Below are positions 27,125-36,428 of a stretch of DNA of 64,000 nucleotides, piece by piece. The notes under the pieces were generated by a model, which saw only the letters and a program-made list of their open reading frames with translations, ran no database searches and had not been told where the DNA came from. Location: assembly GCA_047974325.1 (NCBI GenBank), contig JBKECE010000235.1, positions 1 to 64,000 on the forward strand, given 5' to 3'. The translations under genes were made by a program, and so were the position numbers. The first letter of the stretch is position 1; each line of letters opens with the position of its first letter. Source of the stretch: QVMP01 sp047974325 (GTDB taxonomy: Bacteria; Bacteroidota; Bacteroidia; Bacteroidales; Dysgonomonadaceae).

Positions 27125-30100
27125 ATGAAATATCTGATTTTCTTAATATTATCAATATGTATCACATCTTCTGTCAAATCTCAATCTAACGGATATTGGC
27201 ATGGAAAAGAGCGTGAATTGCGCTACCATCCCGAGGGTGAAGATTTCGTAATTGTGAACGGAGACAAAAAATTCAATAAGGCGTTGTATGGAACAAACAC
27301 AGCTTTCAGAGTGGAAACGGGTGATGTTCCTGAATTTGGTTTTTTCATGCCTAATATGGGTGGAAACATGCAATTAGGGCTGGTTGTTGGAGATAAAAGC
27401 CTATGGCTCAACGATGCTCAATATATAAAAACACGCTCACGCGGAGGTGCTCGCATCTATGAAATAAAAGATCCGTTGATTCAGTCAGGAAAAATAGAGA
27501 TTACAGTGTTAGCTATGGCTCGTGCCGAAGGCATGATCCTGAAAGTGTGTGCAGAAAATTTGCCGCAGGATGTGGATCTGATCTCCACTTTTGGAGGAGC
27601 GAGCAATAAACGGTTTTTCAGGAATGGAGATTTAGGGGTAGATGATCCTAACGCATTTTCACTGCAACCTGATGCTTGTCTGAAGAATGAATATAAGATT
27701 TCTGAGACTTCCTTTGAACTCACTTATGCTCAGGGAGCTAAGGGGGGAGATCGAAAAACGATTGGGATTTTTCCCTCAGATGCTCAAATAAGACTATCCT
27801 CCCCCTACCAGATGATGACACCGTTGAATGTTTGGAAATCCGGTGAAGAAGAAAAGAAACCTATAATTGTATCTAGGATTCTAATGAAATCGAATAAAGA
27901 GTATTATGTTGCCATAAAGGTCAAGGATACCATTGACCTTCTGCCCGAAGGACTAGAGAAATGCTTTAACGATGCAGAAAAAAGAAGGAAGGAAATCGTT
28001 GAAACGGTGAAGATAAATACTCCGGATCCATACTTCAATACATTAGGTGGAGTGTTAGGTGCAGCGGCAGATGGCATCTGGGACGATAAGACCGGATGGC
28101 AACACGGAGCCATCGGTTGGAGAATGCCTTTGAATGGATGGCGTGGAGGCTACACAGGTGATGTCATCGGTTGGCACGAAAGAGCCAGACAGCATTTTGA
28201 TGGTTTTGCAGCATCGCAAATAAAAAACATTCCTGCAACCATACCACATCCGACTCAGGATAAAGAATTACATCTTGCCAGAGCCGAAAAAACTTGGGGC
28301 ACTCAAATGTATAGCAACGGATATATTACTCGGAATCCGAATGAAACAAAGTTGATGCATCACTATGATATGAATTTGGTATACATTGACCAATTACTAT
28401 GGCATTTCAACTGGACAGGAGATATGGACTATGTTCGCAAAATGTGGCCTACTCTTAAACTTCATCTCGAATGGGAAAAACGCAATTTTGATCCTGACAA
28501 TGATGGCTTGTATGATGCTTATGCCGGAATATGGGCAAGCGATGCGTTGCAATACAACAGTGGAGGTGTTACTCATTCTTCAGCATATAATTACAGAGCG
28601 AATAAAATGGCAGCTCAAATCGCCGTCAAAATAGGAGAAGATCCCAAACCATACGCCGATGAAGCTAAAAAAATCTTATTGGCCATCAATTCACGTTTAT
28701 GGATGCCGGACAAAGGATGGTGGGCAGAATATCAGGATTTTATGGGAAATAAGATGCTACATCCAAATGCGGCAATCTGGACTGTTTACCATGCGATAGA
28801 TTCTGATATCCATGATCCTTTTCAGGCATATCAGGCTACGAGGTATGTAGATAATGAAATTCCTCATATATCCGTTTTAGCTCGTGGTTTGGAAGATGAA
28901 AATCTCAAGACTGTGTCAACAACTAATTGGGCTCCTTATTCCTGGTCTATCAATAATGTTGCATTTGCGGAAGTGGGACATACAAGTTTGGCCTATTGGC
29001 AGGCTGGGCGAAAAGAAGAAGCATTCAGTCTATTTAAAAGTAACGTTCTGGATGGAATGTATATGGGCGGAAGTCCCGGTAATATAGGGCAAATCAGTTT
29101 TTATGATGCTGCCAGAGGCGAATGTTACCGAGATTTTGCCGATCCCGTGGGTGTTTATTCCAGAGCTTTAGTGCAGGGTTTGTTTGGTATTGCTCCAGAT
29201 GCAATGAATGGCAGGTTGGTCATTCGCCCCGGCTTTCCGTCAGAATGGGATTTTGCATCTATCAGTATGCCTAATGTGAGTTTCGATTTTAGTCGAAATG
29301 AAAATACAGACAGGTATACAATTGAAGATCATTTTAATAAAAATCAAAAACTCGAACTCTTAATCAGTGCCCGTAAAGATGATATTCGTTCGCTCAAGGT
29401 GAACGGAAAAGAATCGAAATGGAATTTGGTAAAAGAAGGAATTGGTTCTCCATTAATAAAAATAATTGCAGAAGCTGCTGAACGATTTGACATTGAAATA
29501 GTTTGGGGTAAGAATGATTTTTTTGCTGTAGAATCCGGTCTGACTTCGGTGAAAGAACAAGAATGGGTATTGAATACGAAAGCTAAAATTCAAAAAATAT
29601 ATGATCCGCAAAAGGTTTTGACTCACATAAAACAATCGACTGATAAGATTGTGGCAAATACTGTAGGAATATTAGGTAATCGCACTGTTTTTGTCGAGCT
29701 TAAACAGGGAAAAATGACATGGTGGCAACCTGTGAATATTGAAATGAAAGAATTGATCAGCATAAATTATGATCCGGAGAACCCTGACCTTGAATTTTCT
29801 CTCGTAAATAATGGAAATGCCGGAATAGAAGCCCAAATTATAGTGAATAATCGGCTTGTTGAAAATCTGTTTACTTTGGGTAAAGGACAAGAGTCCCGTA
29901 TTTATTCGATTCCCAACGATATAGCAAAATTGGGAATGAACAGAGTTGAAATCGTATCGGACAATAGGGTTATTTTTAGGAAAGATATCATCAATTGGAA
30001 TGTGAAAAATAATAATCCGGAGTATGAGATTGTAGATATGGACAAGGTCTTGAATGCGTCAGTGAGTCAGATTTTTAAAAATGAATATCTGACGCCCCGA

Positions 30101-30745
30101 TCACCTTATACGACATTACAAGTGCCTACACAAGGCATTGGCGAATGGTGTCATCCTTTACTCACAGCTGATATTGACGATTTCGGATTGCGAAAATCTG
30201 TGAAGAATCATATTTTTCAGACTCCACTAGGCATTCCGTTTCGCACTCCGGCTGAAGATAAAAGCAACAATATTGCGTTCACAACACTCTGGGACAATTA
30301 TCCGGACTCTATATCTATTCCTCTTTCCGGCACGGCTTCTCATGCATACTTAATGATGGCCGGTTCGACTAATCATATGCAGGCTCATGTGGCTAACGGT
30401 CGGATTACTCTTAACTATAAAGATGGTAGTGAAGAAACAGTAGATTTGATAAATCCCGAAAATTGGGTTCCAATAGAACAAGATTATTATTTTGACAACA
30501 ATGCTTTTTATTCCACACAACCACGTCCTTATCGCATTGCGTTGAAAACCGGAATCGTAACACGCAACATGGAGAAAGACATGGGGGTGAATCCGGAGGA
30601 AGTTTATGGCAGAAAAATAGATGGAGGAGCAGGTATTATTCTGGATATTCCGCTCGATTCTTCAAAAGAATTGAAAGATATTCAGGTAAAAGCTGTTGCA
30701 AATGAGGTCGTTATTGGTTTGATGGGAGTCACATTGTTGAAATAA
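27125..30745 (+). CDS. DUF4450-like large secreted glycosidase-like protein
   Basis: 1206 residues from the ATG at 27125, which directly precedes a signal peptide ending SVKSQ. The N-terminal WHGKERELRYHPEGEDFVIVNG and FGFFMPNMGGNMQLG motifs match what I recall of DUF4450 proteins. The central half (about 300-720) is an (alpha/alpha)6-type barrel: GWQHGAIGWRMPLNGWRGGYTGD, FDPDNDGLYDAYAGIWASDALQYNSGG, and EVGHTSLAYWQAG. A beta domain follows (NGRLVIRPGFPSEWDF), as in GH78/GH95-like enzymes. The last ~400 residues are beta-rich and I do not recognise them. The likely role is an exo-acting periplasmic hydrolase on RG-I oligosaccharides. The bond it breaks is unknown. It is the largest enzyme-like protein in the locus. 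Confidence 0.7.
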   Translation: MKYLIFLILSICITSSVKSQSNGYWHGKERELRYHPEGEDFVIVNGDKKFNKALYGTNTAFRVETGDVPEFGFFMPNMGGNMQLGLVVGDKSLWLNDAQYIKTRSRGGARIYEIKDPLIQSGKIEITVLAMARAEGMILKVCAENLPQDVDLISTFGGASNKRFFRNGDLGVDDPNAFSLQPDACLKNEYKISETSFELTYAQGAKGGDRKTIGIFPSDAQIRLSSPYQMMTPLNVWKSGEEEKKPIIVSRILMKSNKEYYVAIKVKDTIDLLPEGLEKCFNDAEKRRKEIVETVKINTPDPYFNTLGGVLGAAADGIWDDKTGWQHGAIGWRMPLNGWRGGYTGDVIGWHERARQHFDGFAASQIKNIPATIPHPTQDKELHLARAEKTWGTQMYSNGYITRNPNETKLMHHYDMNLVYIDQLLWHFNWTGDMDYVRKMWPTLKLHLEWEKRNFDPDNDGLYDAYAGIWASDALQYNSGGVTHSSAYNYRANKMAAQIAVKIGEDPKPYADEAKKILLAINSRLWMPDKGWWAEYQDFMGNKMLHPNAAIWTVYHAIDSDIHDPFQAYQATRYVDNEIPHISVLARGLEDENLKTVSTTNWAPYSWSINNVAFAEVGHTSLAYWQAGRKEEAFSLFKSNVLDGMYMGGSPGNIGQISFYDAARGECYRDFADPVGVYSRALVQGLFGIAPDAMNGRLVIRPGFPSEWDFASISMPNVSFDFSRNENTDRYTIEDHFNKNQKLELLISARKDDIRSLKVNGKESKWNLVKEGIGSPLIKIIAEAAERFDIEIVWGKNDFFAVESGLTSVKEQEWVLNTKAKIQKIYDPQKVLTHIKQSTDKIVANTVGILGNRTVFVELKQGKMTWWQPVNIEMKELISINYDPENPDLEFSLVNNGNAGIEAQIIVNNRLVENLFTLGKGQESRIYSIPNDIAKLGMNRVEIVSDNRVIFRKDIINWNVKNNNPEYEIVDMDKVLNASVSQIFKNEYLTPRSPYTTLQVPTQGIGEWCHPLLTADIDDFGLRKSVKNHIFQTPLGIPFRTPAEDKSNNIAFTTLWDNYPDSISIPLSGTASHAYLMMAGSTNHMQAHVANGRITLNYKDGSEETVDLINPENWVPIEQDYYFDNNAFYSTQPRPYRIALKTGIVTRNMEKDMGVNPEEVYGRKIDGGAGIILDIPLDSSKELKDIQVKAVANEVVIGLMGVTLLK

Positions 30746-30748
30746 AAC

Positions 30749-30803
30749 CAAAATGCTTAGAATAAAAGCCAAAATAGATAGTTTCTAGTCTCTATGCATT
30801 TTG
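30749..30803 (+). repeat. Intercistronic inverted repeat
   Basis: CAAAATGC (30749-30756) pairs with GCATTTTG (30796-30803), with further partial pairing inside. It fills the 94-bp gap before the acetylesterase gene. It is weak on its own, but it is another structured gap in the same operon. Confidence 0.35.
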
Positions 30804-30839
30804 TAATTTGCGGCTGTTAACTTACATACGATCATTGTC

Positions 30840-32372
30840 ATGAAAAAAGCAACCATATTTACTACAATTATTCTTTTTCTGATTCTGCCAATACGAATTG
30901 TGGCGGAAGTGAAGCTTCCTTCTATAATATCAGATAATATGCTTTTGCAGCAAAACACAATTGCAAATATCTGGGGAAAAGCGAATCCAAAAGAAAAAGT
31001 GGTGGTGACTGTTTCGTGGAGTAAAAAAACATACGCAACAATTGCGGGCGATGATGGTAGATGGTTGGTGAAGATTTCAACACCGAAGCAAACGACCAAA
31101 AATCAGACCCTCATAATAAAGGGAGAAAATACGATCATCATCAATAATGTTTTGGTTGGTGAAGTGTGGTTATGTTCAGGACAGTCAAATATGCATTTTC
31201 CTATAGCCAAATCGGAAGGATGGCGAACCGGAGTCGTAAATGAAGAAGAAACATTAAAAGATGCCGATTACCCAGACATCAGACTTTTTCAGGTGAATCA
31301 GAAACTTTCGTCTGACAAAGAACTGGACGATTGCGAGGGAAAGTGGTTGGTTTGCAATGCAGATAATATAAAAAATTTTTCGGCTGTGGCTTTTTATTTT
31401 GGACGTTATCTATATAAAAATCTCCATATTCCCATTGGATTGATTCATTCATCATGGGGTGGAACTCATGCCGAATCATGGACAAAAATGTCAGTGATAG
31501 AAAACGATCCCATATATGCAGATCTTCTAAAGCAGTATAACTCGGATCGGGATAATTATCCGGCAAATATCGAAAACTATAGAAAAGACAGCGTTCAATA
31601 TGAAATAGATAAGGCTCAGGCAATAGCGAAAGGAGAAAAACCTGGTAAGAAACCCAAGCGCCCATTGGGCATAGAACATAACAAGGCTTTGTCTACTCTC
31701 TGGAATGCAATGATTCATCCGCTTGTGCCATACGCCATCAAAGGAGTCATATGGTATCAGGGAGAATCTAATGCTGTGCGGGCACAGGACTATACACATG
31801 TGTTTACAAATATGATAGACAGTTGGAGAAAAGAATGGAATGAGGGTGATTTTCCTTTCTATTTTGTTCAAATCGCACCACAGTACAAACAACCTCCATA
31901 CATACGTGAAGCTCAACTGAACACATGGAAAACGGTGAAAAATACAGGAATGGCAGTCATTACAGATGTTGGAGATTCGATAGACATCCATCCTCGCAAT
32001 AAACAGATCCCGGGCGAACGTTTGGCAAAATGGGCGTTGGCTAAGGATTATGGGAAAGGCATTTCTTATTCCGGTCCATTATACCAATCTTTAAAAATAG
32101 ACGGAGACAAAGTGTTGCTATCTTTTTCTCATGCAGACAAAGGCCTTAAAAGTAAAGATAGTTTACTGGAAGGTTTTTTTATAGCCGGAGAGGACAAAAA
32201 GTTTTATCCGGCAAAAGCAGAGATCAGAAACAATACAGTTGTAGTGTCATCTCCTGAAGTCACAAAACCTGTTGCAGTGAGATATGGGTGGGATAACTTT
32301 TTCAGAGTAAACCTTTACAATGGAGCCGGACTTCCCGCATCACCCTTCAGAACAGATAATTGGAAAGAATAG
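30840..32372 (+). CDS. SGNH-type carbohydrate acetylesterase (sialate O-acetylesterase family)
   Basis: 510 residues with a signal peptide ending RIVAE. The catalytic serine lies in GQSNM (about residue 117). Further family motifs are IGLIHSSWGGTHAESWT, WYQGESN near 304 and the catalytic Asp/His segment DSIDIHPRNK near 383. A C-terminal beta region (KPVAVRYGWDNFFRVNLYNGAGLPASPF) is typical of this family. In a pectin locus it most likely removes O-acetyl groups from GalA or Rha of RG-I so that lyases and hydrolases can proceed; a true sialate substrate is unlikely here. It is probably periplasmic. The next gene starts 22 bp downstream. Confidence 0.85.
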   Translation: MKKATIFTTIILFLILPIRIVAEVKLPSIISDNMLLQQNTIANIWGKANPKEKVVVTVSWSKKTYATIAGDDGRWLVKISTPKQTTKNQTLIIKGENTIIINNVLVGEVWLCSGQSNMHFPIAKSEGWRTGVVNEEETLKDADYPDIRLFQVNQKLSSDKELDDCEGKWLVCNADNIKNFSAVAFYFGRYLYKNLHIPIGLIHSSWGGTHAESWTKMSVIENDPIYADLLKQYNSDRDNYPANIENYRKDSVQYEIDKAQAIAKGEKPGKKPKRPLGIEHNKALSTLWNAMIHPLVPYAIKGVIWYQGESNAVRAQDYTHVFTNMIDSWRKEWNEGDFPFYFVQIAPQYKQPPYIREAQLNTWKTVKNTGMAVITDVGDSIDIHPRNKQIPGERLAKWALAKDYGKGISYSGPLYQSLKIDGDKVLLSFSHADKGLKSKDSLLEGFFIAGEDKKFYPAKAEIRNNTVVVSSPEVTKPVAVRYGWDNFFRVNLYNGAGLPASPFRTDNWKE

Positions 32373-32394
32373 AACAGCATACAAAAAGAAAATC

Positions 32395-33555
32395 ATGAAA
32401 AAGAAAATCATAGTCATAAATATCTTATTATTAATATTTTTACAATCTCTGAAACCTCAGGAAACTGGAAAACTTTTTGCAGATTCCGAGATGAAACGCT
32501 TTCCTAAAGCCTGGCAATTAGATCATGGCAAAAGGCTCTATTTTGGCTATTCCCAAGGACTTGGATGTTTGGCAATGCTGCAAATGTGGAAAAAGACAGG
32601 GGAACGAAAATATTTCACCTATGCTGAGGAATGGGCAGATACAATTATAAACAGCAAAGGTGAAATATATCTGTATGAGGTAGAATCATACAATATAGAT
32701 TATATTAATCCTGCAAAAATACTTTTTGATTTATATGCAGAAACCGGGAAGGAAAAATATAAGTTGGCAATGAATTTGTTGGTTAAACAAATGAAAGTGC
32801 ATCCTCGGACTCTCGAAGGAGCATTTTGGCATAAACTTATTTATCCACACCAAATCTGGCTCGATGGTTTGTATATGGGTTCACCATTCCTTGCTCAATA
32901 TGCAGCAACATTCGACAACAAAGAAATGATGGATGATGTTGTTAACCAATTCATTGTTTGTGCTAGATATACCTACGATGCAAAGACAGGCTTGTATTAT
33001 CATGCTTGGGATGAGAGCAAATCTATGTTCTGGGCAAATAAGGAAACCGGACAATCTCCCAATTTTTGGGGAAGAGCCATTGGCTGGTGGTATATGGCAT
33101 TGGTGGATGTTCTGGATTTTGTTCCTCAGGATCACCCGCAACGGGGCGAACTCATAAAAATGATTCAAGGACTGGCAGACACACTGCCCAAGTATCAGGA
33201 CAAAAACGGGTTGTTCTATCAGGTTTTGGATCAGGGAGATCGAAAAGGAAATTATCATGAAGCATCTGTCTCATCTATGTTTATGTATGCGTATGCTAAA
33301 GCGGTGAATAAAGGATATATCGACAAATCGTATAGAAAATATGCTGAGAAGATATATGATGGATTAATGAAAGACTTGATCGTCAAAAATGGAGATGGTA
33401 CATTGACTCTCACACAATGTTGCTCTGTTGGCGGTTTGGGTGGATCCACCAAAAGGGATGGCAGCTTTGAATATTATATTAGTGAAAAAGTCAGAGACAA
33501 TGACGCTAAAGCCACAGGGCCATTTATAATGGGTTGTCTCCAATTAGGCAAATAA
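32395..33555 (+). CDS. Unsaturated rhamnogalacturonyl hydrolase (GH105), copy 1
   Basis: 386 residues from the ATG at 32395, with a signal peptide (KKIIVINILLLIFLQ); an ATG at 32320 lies inside the esterase gene. The (alpha/alpha)6 fold of GH105 is shown by IWLDGLYMGSPFLAQYA, whose Asp is the usual catalytic residue. NFWGRAIGWWYMALVDVL, the YQDKNGLFYQVLDQGD segment and a C-terminal TQCCSVGGLG also fit. It hydrates the double bond of the unsaturated uronic acid left at the non-reducing end by PL1/PL11, releasing it from rhamnose. It is probably periplasmic. A second GH105 is encoded at 47204, with only moderate similarity. Confidence 0.9.
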   Translation: MKKKIIVINILLLIFLQSLKPQETGKLFADSEMKRFPKAWQLDHGKRLYFGYSQGLGCLAMLQMWKKTGERKYFTYAEEWADTIINSKGEIYLYEVESYNIDYINPAKILFDLYAETGKEKYKLAMNLLVKQMKVHPRTLEGAFWHKLIYPHQIWLDGLYMGSPFLAQYAATFDNKEMMDDVVNQFIVCARYTYDAKTGLYYHAWDESKSMFWANKETGQSPNFWGRAIGWWYMALVDVLDFVPQDHPQRGELIKMIQGLADTLPKYQDKNGLFYQVLDQGDRKGNYHEASVSSMFMYAYAKAVNKGYIDKSYRKYAEKIYDGLMKDLIVKNGDGTLTLTQCCSVGGLGGSTKRDGSFEYYISEKVRDNDAKATGPFIMGCLQLGK

Positions 33556-33584
33556 ATGCGAATGAATATCGTTTCTCTGGAAAG

Positions 33585-36419
33585 ATGATGAAATACTTTT
33601 TCAGCATATTATTTTTTTCTCCATTGTTCCTTTTTTCACAGGAAACTGAAAAAATAATGCTTTCGGGTGAAGGCTACGGGCAGACTGTGGATTGGGATTT
33701 CTTTTGTTCGGGTGGTAACAACTCGGGCAAATGGGCGAAGATCGCAGTTCCTTCCAATTGGGAATTGCAAGGCTTTGGCGAATACACGTATGGCAGATGG
33801 TACAAAAATCCGGACATCAAAGAACCGAGTCAGGAGACTGGAATATATAGATATTCATTCTTTGTTCCGGTTGCTACGATAAAAAACAAGCTTGTCCAAA
33901 TTGTTTTTGAAGGTGTGATGACCGACACGGAAGTGAAGATAAATGGAAAATTGGCAGGTGATGTTCATCAGGGAGGTTTTTATAGATTTTCTTATGATAT
34001 TACAAAATTGTTGAAATCCGGACAACAAAATCTTTTGGAAGTAAAGGTTAGCAAGCATTCATCTGATAAATCGGTAAATGCAGCTGAACGTCGCGCCGAT
34101 TGGTGGTTGTTCGGAGGGATTTACAGGCCTGTATATCTCGAGATAAAACCCAATCGGAACATAAAAAATGTGGCTGTTGATGCAAGATATGACGGAGCGT
34201 TGTCTGCTAATATATTTCTATCTGGAAATAACTTTAAAGGCGAAAATATAGATGTCACTTTGGTTGATCTATCGGGGAATGAGTTAGGACACAAAAGTTT
34301 TCCTGTGAATCAGAAATCAGAAGTTCAACATTTAGATATGTTTTGGGACAATATCCGGTCTTGGAATTGCGAAACCCCCATTCTGTATAATATACAATTC
34401 AGTCTGATGGATGGAAATAATCACATGATTCATAAGTTAACCGAGAGAATTGGTTTTCGGACTGTAGAGTTCAAAAAGCACGACGGCTTGTATGTGAATA
34501 ATACGAAGGTTGTCTTGAAAGGGATCAACCGTCACTCTTTTTGGCCGGATGGAGGGCGGACAACAAATCGGCAAATTAGTTTACTCGATGCCCGACTAAT
34601 CAAAGAAATGAATATGAATGCTGTACGGTCGCATTATCCACCGGATAAGCATTTCTTGGAGATTTGTGATTCTCTCGGACTTTTCGTTATAGATGAGCTT
34701 GCCGGTTGGCAAAACTCTTATAAATCTGAAATAGGAGCAAAATTAGTGAAAGAAATGATCGTGTGGGATGTGAATCATCCTTCGGTCATTCTCTGGAGTA
34801 ATGGAAATGAAGGAGGTTGGAATAAAACGATAGATCCATTGTTTGGAGAATATGACATACAACAAAGGCACGTCATACATCCTTGGGCAGATTTTGATGG
34901 ACTAGATACGCATCATTATCCTGAATATCAGACCGGAATAGCTCGCTTTACGAACGGAAACAATGTATTTATGCCAACCGAGTTTATGCATGGACTATAC
35001 GATCAGGGACATGGTGCAGGTCTGGAAGATTTTTGGGAAAAATATGAGAAATCACCTCTTTTTGCAGGTGGTTTTCTTTGGGATTTTTCAGATAATTCGG
35101 TTAGACGTGTAGATAGAGGCAGAGCATTAGACTCGGATGGAGATCATGCTGCGGATGGAATTTTGGGACCCTATAGAGAAAAAGAAGCGAGTTATTATTC
35201 GGTTCGTGAAATCTGGTCACCGATCCGCATAAAACCATTAAAGATAACTCCGTCATTCTCCGGAGATTTGTTTATCAGCAACGGCTATTTGTTTTCAGAT
35301 CTTAGCGGTTGTGCTTTGAAGTATAACGTTTCTAAGATAAGTGATGCTTTTGGAAATAACCCGCAACAAACAATATTGTATTCGGGCAAAATAATTTTAC
35401 CGGAGATTCTTCCTTCTGAAACAAAGAAAGTGAAGCTGCAACTTGACGACCGTTTTTTTGATGGTGACGTTTTAGAAATAATAGCATTGGATAAATCTGG
35501 GAACGAAGTATGTACGCGTACTTTTCCGATAAAATCTGCGGAAGAATATTTAGATCGACAAACCAGACCAAAAATAAATTCTAAAGCATCGGTTGAAGTT
35601 TTGGAAAATGATATTAGATTGAAGCATGATAATCAGACTGTGATATTCGATGCCAAAACCGGACTGATAAAAGAAATAACGAACAATGGCAGGTTATACG
35701 CTTTCAGAAATGGCCCTATTCCTGTCGGCATGCCTTACAAATTTGAACATTACAAGGTTCATCAGGACAATGACACAGCTATATTCACGGCATACTATTC
35801 AGGTATGTTAGATTCTATTCGATGGACATTGAATCCGGCTGGTATATTATCTATGAATGCGCTGATGCTGAATAAGACATCACGTTCTGGTGGATTTGAT
35901 GATGCTGATGGTGGTGCAGGTGTGTCAAATTTTGGATTCACATTCAGCTGTTCCGAAACAAATATAAAAAAGGTACAATGGTTTGGTCGTGGAATCAGCC
36001 ATGTCTGGAAAAACCGTATTGCGGGTACAAATTATGGATTATGGCAAAAGAACTATAACAATACTATAACCGGAGAAGCGGCAGATACCCTGATATATCC
36101 TCAATTTAAAGGTTATCATGCCAACATGTATTGGTGTAGATTCTTTACGGAAGAAAATACATTTACAGTGTATTCCGAGAGTGACAATGTCTTTTTACGT
36201 CTATTTACACCTGAAGAACCAAAAGGGAATGCAAGCGGAATCAAAATCTTGCCTGATTTTCCGGAAGGAGATATTTCTTTTTTATATGAAATTCCGGCAA
36301 TCAGAGATTTTAAACCAATACAACAGCATGGCCCTCAGAGTCAACCTGCTTCTATTCGGATAAAAAAAGGTGATGACGGAATCAGGATGATTCTCCTTTT
36401 TGATTTTAGTAAACCATAA
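33585..36419 (+). CDS. GH2 beta-galactosidase-like glycoside hydrolase
   Basis: 944 residues from the ATG at 33585 (a second ATG follows at once), with a signal peptide ending LFSQE. The GH2 order is clear: jelly-roll domain (VPSNWELQGFGEYTYGRWY, RADWWLFGGIYRPVYLEI), immunoglobulin-like domain, then a TIM barrel. The acid/base Glu409 lies in SNGNEGG and the probable nucleophile Glu466 in MPTEFMHG. KGINRHSFWPDGGRTT and MNAVRSHYPPDKHFLEICDSLG are also typical. Extra C-terminal beta domains resemble the Bgal small chain (GGAGVSNFGF). It most likely removes beta-linked galactose (or another beta-sugar) from RG-I side chains in the periplasm. Confidence 0.87.
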   Translation: MMKYFFSILFFSPLFLFSQETEKIMLSGEGYGQTVDWDFFCSGGNNSGKWAKIAVPSNWELQGFGEYTYGRWYKNPDIKEPSQETGIYRYSFFVPVATIKNKLVQIVFEGVMTDTEVKINGKLAGDVHQGGFYRFSYDITKLLKSGQQNLLEVKVSKHSSDKSVNAAERRADWWLFGGIYRPVYLEIKPNRNIKNVAVDARYDGALSANIFLSGNNFKGENIDVTLVDLSGNELGHKSFPVNQKSEVQHLDMFWDNIRSWNCETPILYNIQFSLMDGNNHMIHKLTERIGFRTVEFKKHDGLYVNNTKVVLKGINRHSFWPDGGRTTNRQISLLDARLIKEMNMNAVRSHYPPDKHFLEICDSLGLFVIDELAGWQNSYKSEIGAKLVKEMIVWDVNHPSVILWSNGNEGGWNKTIDPLFGEYDIQQRHVIHPWADFDGLDTHHYPEYQTGIARFTNGNNVFMPTEFMHGLYDQGHGAGLEDFWEKYEKSPLFAGGFLWDFSDNSVRRVDRGRALDSDGDHAADGILGPYREKEASYYSVREIWSPIRIKPLKITPSFSGDLFISNGYLFSDLSGCALKYNVSKISDAFGNNPQQTILYSGKIILPEILPSETKKVKLQLDDRFFDGDVLEIIALDKSGNEVCTRTFPIKSAEEYLDRQTRPKINSKASVEVLENDIRLKHDNQTVIFDAKTGLIKEITNNGRLYAFRNGPIPVGMPYKFEHYKVHQDNDTAIFTAYYSGMLDSIRWTLNPAGILSMNALMLNKTSRSGGFDDADGGAGVSNFGFTFSCSETNIKKVQWFGRGISHVWKNRIAGTNYGLWQKNYNNTITGEAADTLIYPQFKGYHANMYWCRFFTEENTFTVYSESDNVFLRLFTPEEPKGNASGIKILPDFPEGDISFLYEIPAIRDFKPIQQHGPQSQPASIRIKKGDDGIRMILLFDFSKP

Positions 36420-36428
36420 AAAAAATAT

